Assembly (NCBI GenBank): GCA_963675555.1
Contig: OY776678.1
Location: forward strand, 13,560,171 to 13,624,170
DNA: 64,000 nt
DNA from: Leptura quadrifasciata
Lineage: Eukaryota > Arthropoda > Insecta > Coleoptera > Cerambycidae
Direction: 5' to 3'
The notes under the pieces are model-generated. The model did no database searches, was not told the origin of the DNA, and was given only the letters and a program-made list of their open reading frames with translations. Below, piece by piece: positions 59,831-64,000 of the stretch (position 1 is the first letter of the stretch; every line of letters begins with the position of its first letter). The translations under genes were made by a program, and so were the position numbers.

Positions 59831-61073
59831 TTATGGAATTCCAAATAATAATTTATTTAATTTAATTTAATTCATTAAATTAAAATAATTAATTAAATTT
59901 AATTAATTGAACAATTATTTACAAATTATTTATTTTTTGTAAGCATGTTCGTTAAATTTGTATTACATTACCTAGTAATACACAAATATTTAACTCATAA
60001 ACATATCAAGGCATTAATTATATTTTAATTAATGATAAGAAAATTGGTTAAGTCACATTTTATCTTCTATTATTAATTAATTTATTTGAATTACTTGGCA
60101 CTGGGTGTTCAATTTAAAATTGACGACTATACCCTACCTAAGAAAGTTATTGTGAGAATTAAAAAATTCAATATGACGCCCTAAAATTGAGTGAAATTAT
60201 GATTTCTTTAGAACATCCAAATGTGAGAAATTTACCATTGTTTGAATAATTTGGGTTTTCTTTTATAATAATCGCACAAGTATATTACTACATGATACAG
60301 GTGTTACAGTCATTATTTTTAGTTAATTTAACATCATAATGGAGCATGGCATGTTGCTAGTATTATATGGTATACTGGCAACGTCTTATTTATTCTAATT
60401 TCGACAATTTGTCACATAGGTATATTATTGTGAAGTCATCAACATATTCAACAGAATATTATATTTTTTTAATGACATTCGAGTATCCCATGACGAAACA
60501 TTCAAATTAAAAATAATTGCTCATTGTTATTTGTCTCTTTTTGCCTTCTTTATGAATTTTGTAAATTAGTTACGACATTTTCATTGTCTTCAAAGTTTGA
60601 TTATCTTCCTTGCAGGCAGGAAAGTCAGCTTGCTTATCTTTAAAATCTCAATTAATTTACAAACAAATACTTATATGTGTGATACATGTGAAATAACGAA
60701 AATAATAAAACGAAAATGAAAAGTCCGATGTAAAGTTTAAGAAAACAGTTTGTTTAGTGAAAACAATTATTTTAGTTATACCGAATAAGAGATTTACATA
60801 TGGAGGTTTATAAATTTTTATTAAAATAAGACTCTTATAAAATATTAGAAGTACTTTTTCTTTTCTTGTGTTTTTTAAATCATATTTAAGTAGAGAACAG
60901 TATTCAAACAGGCCTCTATTAGCCTACATATTTAATTTATCCATAAAATGTTTTATTTTCTCTGGTAAATGAAAAATTACAACAATCTGATATATCCATA
61001 AAAAAGGAGGTAAATTAAAATTATCATGCTGAAACGGTGCTAAATACTTTAACAAACTATTGGAAATTGTTTT
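59831..61073. other. AT-rich DNA with one good splice acceptor
   Basis: 59,840-59,935 is very AT-rich and self-complementary. At 60,585-60,619 a pyrimidine-rich run ends TTATCTTCCTTGCAGGCAG. Either AG could join in frame to the MISP-like exon (which ends in phase 1); the second choice would give GKSACLSLKSQLIYKQ, echoing the S-x-x-x-L repeats of that protein. The frame ends about 80 bases on. A minus-strand frame at 60,924-61,130 is not recognised. Confidence 0.35.
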
Positions 61074-61247
61074 ATACAGGATGTTAACTATAACTGTGGC
61101 CAAACTTTGCAGGCTTCTTCTACTATCCAAAATAATGAAAATATGTATTATATATGTGCAGAGATGGACTGGCCATAAGGGAGCTTGGACATATCTCTGA
61201 TGGACTTTGAACCGACTTTGTTATTTTAAATAGAACACCCTGTATAT
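61074..61247. mobile_element. Possible small mariner-type MITE
   Basis: TACAGGATGTTAACTATAAC at 61,074 and the complement of TACAGGGTGTTCTATTTAAA at 61,247 form short terminal inverted repeats (TACAGG(A/G)TGTT) around about 130 bases. Confidence 0.45.
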
Positions 61248-61679
61248 TTTTGCATTTTTATATTCTAGCCGTCACACACCACTTGCAGACTGCACTTTCG
61301 AGCTGTTGGCTCTCGTCAGTGCAAGGTAATAAGCGTTTTGACGGTAATATGCAATTATTGCACTTAACGCGCCAGACTTGTAACTTGTAATTCAGCGCTC
61401 GGCGGGGCACATAGCCCGGAGAGTAGCTGTTGGTTGCAGTCTGGTTACGTTCCTTCTACTAAAATAAGGATTTTATAGAGGAGTTTGCAACTAAAAATAT
61501 TATGTTTAATAGTCAAGTAGGCAACGAGTATTATGGCATACAGAAACAGTTGAAATTTAAACGATTGTTAAATTTCAGTAGAGAATGCTTGTACGTATGA
61601 TTTGAAATACTCAACAGTCATTCAGTAGGCAAGGAATAATTGCGTAAACAAAAATTTAAATAAAACATCGTATGTAGCC
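61248..61679. other. GC-richer stretch, no gene recognised
   Basis: 61,265-61,450 is richer in G and C and contains GTCAGTGCAAG|GTAATA, an initiator-like and donor-like word, but no supporting promoter or frame. Confidence 0.35.
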
Positions 61680-63043
61680 TCTCTCAACTAATCCACCTTC
61701 AATTACTTTTCTCAATTCTTCTGCAATTATGATTGGCTACCCATTTCAGCTCTAGAATAATGATTTCGTGACAGATTCGTCTTATTTTAGCACAAAGTTC
61801 TTCTCGATTTCTGGGCCTTGTTTTGTAAACTTTATTCACTATTCCCTAAAATAAAAATCTAGTGGTGTAATATCGGAAGACCTAGGAGGCGAGAGTTCAA
61901 AAGGACTATTTCTTCCTATCTAGTGCATTGTAAAATGTTCGTTTACCCTAAAGAAATATGAATTGACACACCATCTAGCTGGAGAAATATTGCTTATCGC
62001 ACATTAAGAGGAAGATTGTCAATTGCGTCCCATAATTCCGTATCGAATATGTTAACTAAACACTCAGTATTTAATGAGTTATTAAAGAAAAACCGACCAA
62101 TTATTCGGTCTAAAATTCCACACCATACGTTAATTTTCTCTGACTACTGGTCTTTGCAATTAATAATCAATGAGGATTTTCTGTAGCCCAGTCCACAGTT
62201 TTGAGAAGACACCACCTCATTAGTGGTAAATGTAGCCTTATCCTTAAACAAAATTTTACTTGTAAATTTCCAGTCGCTTAAAGAATTTTCCTGGACCCAA
62301 AAGCAATAATGTAACCTTTTATTTTCATCACCTTTCAAAGTATTTAGACATTTCTGTTTATGAGACTTGATATTATGATGTCTGAAACATTTTTTAATTT
62401 TCTTCTTGTCGATATTCAGCTGAGATACTAAATCTCGTAGACTCGCCCATGGATTCGTTTGATTTGCTGCAATTATTAGGTTATCTTTTAAGATGTGGAT
62501 GTATTCGGCGAGGAAGGTCTCAGATCTTTTAATAACACGAAAAGATCACTTATTGCTGCTGTAATTCCATGACTAATATCGACTCGTAAAAGTTAAATTC
62601 TGCAGCTACTTCTCTGCTACTATGAGCCTCATCTCCAAATAACCTTATTATTTCGATTTTTTCACTTAAATGCAGACGCATTTTTGTAAACTAAAAACTT
62701 TACACAATAGAGCTCAAAGATTTGTCAGATTGATTGAATTGAATAGTCTTTGTTTACATAACCAAAATTGTAACCGTGTGTGGACTGTGCAGAAAAATAT
62801 TGAAACTAAAAATGCGAATTTCATAATGAAATTTGGTATTTGGGCTCAAAAGTAGACTCTGATAACTTTTTCTAATATTTTTTTTAACTGCCGTTGTCTC
62901 AGTTTGTTAATTATATTTAAGTTGGTTAGCTTGAAATGTACATCTTATATGGGATTACAATTGCGCCAAAGCACAAATCCGTATTTCAAAAAATGACGAA
63001 TGATCCGGGTGTCTTCATTTTAAATAAGACACACTGTATATGC
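61680..63043 (-). mobile_element. Mariner-like relic D
   Basis: Minus strand. The start MRLHLSEKIEIIRLFGDEAH and SSREVAAEFNFY at 62,682-62,585 is an N-terminal helix-turn-helix. LWSGILDRIIGRFFF and DAIDNLPLNV lie before a degenerate second-acid region (FLQLDGVSIH at about 61,980-61,950) and PRSSDITPLDFYF (third acid, about 61,890-61,850). Decayed by stops and shifts. The right end reads GACACACTGTATA at 63,030-63,043; a matching left end was not found. Frames at 62,144-62,338 are part of it; 62,670-62,855 (plus) is not a gene. Confidence 0.75.
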
Positions 63044-64000
63044 AGAACTTTTTTAATGATTCCAGCTTTTTGGTATCTTAATATATTTTAATTTATATAT
63101 TTAGCTTGGATACATATGCCAACTAATGTATCTTGCGATTCACAACTATAAAAAGAAAATTTCTTCAATCGTGTTCATAATTCCAGTAAGTAGGTAGATA
63201 AAGCTTTTCTCTGTAGTGCATGTCATAGATAAGATTTTGCATTGATTATCCAGGGACGGTTTATCCTGTTTGCATTTTAACTATGGCAAAATCAATATGC
63301 ACTAGATGTAAACATTATTTGTTGGCTTGTTGAAGTTTCTATATAATTGTTGCACATTCTGCATGAGAATTCTTCAGTTTTTCTGATACGTTAATTCTTT
63401 AGACAATTGCTAAATTTGTAACTCAAATTATCTCCTGATTTTGTCAGGTAAAACAGTCATCAGTACATTAAGTAGGTATAATATGAATTCGGACTCAGTA
63501 AATAACAAAAAAAATTATATGTATGTGTATAATAGAAATTTGATTACATCTAATTCAATTAAATAGTAAGTAAAAATTATTTTTAATTATATTTGAACAA
63601 GAAGGTATATTATTTTATGTTACTTTATAAGACGAAAGTTGATTCAAGGTTGCCAGTTACATCCATAATATTGAGGATAAGAGGGAAAGTAGAAATCAAT
63701 TTTAATTCTGATTTATGTTATAACATAAAATTAAAATTTGGGATGCAACGGTATAAAGATTATAACCAGCAACCACTAAATTGATGCAGTTCCTTTCTAT
63801 ATATTTGTAACCGTGGACTAGTTGTGCAATTTATGGATATTCCACATTTGCTGGAGCTATTAACATTTTTAAAATACCTTGAAAAATACCTGTATCAAAA
63901 GTCAAGATCGCTGGCTGAACTTAATGTGGAGGAACAAGATCTTGTTAGCCATGGAAAATGTAAAATTAATGCTATAAATATCATAATATATATATTAATA
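63044..64000. other. AT-rich DNA, nothing recognised
   Basis: No repeat structure, domain or splice pattern strong enough to call. A plus-strand frame at 63,593-63,784 is not recognised. Confidence 0.45.

Noticed and set aside
1..64000. CRISPR array, prophage, operon or integrated virus
   Set aside because: No regularly spaced identical repeats, no prokaryotic gene layout, and no viral structural or replicase domain was seen; RT domains present are all of non-LTR type.

Overview
The window is one continuous stretch of AT-rich, intron-containing animal DNA, most likely from an insect. The evidence is a spliced FAM177-family host gene, GT-AG introns, TATA/Inr core promoters, and a dense graveyard of transposable elements typical of arthropods (mariner/Tc1, hAT, P-like/THAP, several LINE lineages, tRNA- and 5S-derived SINEs, foldback MITEs). 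The species cannot be read from the sequence. There is no bacterial operon, CRISPR array or recognisable virus.

Host genes lie on the right. A complete 150-residue FAM177-like protein is encoded on the minus strand by three exons (54,699-54,875; 40,960-41,081; 40,420-40,573), with a 13.6-kb first intron packed with mobile elements. Head to head with it on the plus strand is a large exon (57,356-58,073) of a polar protein with MISP/AKAP2_C-like coiled segments and a repeated S-x-x-x-L motif. It probably splices onward, possibly to an acceptor near 60,615. A TATA-Inr-ATG arrangement near 28,568 on the minus strand may be another gene start.

Everything else is mostly repeats. 1-1,366 and 36,873-39,289 are two copies of one mariner-like element with a 58-bp intron and unusually long inverted arms. 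4.8-11.0 kb is a pile of LINE fragments, one with an intact 506-residue reverse transcriptase. 12.2-14.6 kb holds a mariner relic and a DDE transposase with 82 residues between the last two acidic positions; a second relic of that kind is at 27.3-28.1 kb. 15.5-21.3 kb is more LINE debris, including a piece of a restriction-like-endonuclease LINE nested in another LINE. 21.3-34.6 kb mixes a three-copy palindromic repeat family, foldback elements, a Tc1 element inserted at TA, and SINEs. 35.06-36.89 kb is a recent tandem duplication. 43.6-54.1 kb is a set of nested insertions that can be ordered in time: a mariner gene is split by a hAT element (beside a P-like THAP element), and a 5S-rRNA-derived SINE is split by a 1,781-bp solo LTR. 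A second 5S SINE sits inside another mariner gene.

Nearly all transposon genes are broken by stops, frameshifts or deletions, so the region records past activity. The most noteworthy observations are the two SINE families with different pol III heads (5S rRNA and tRNA) but a common 3' tail, the solo-LTR-in-SINE nest proven by two target-site duplications, the DD82E transposases, and the FAM177 gene spread over 14 kb. All identifications come from reading motifs by eye; no database search was possible.
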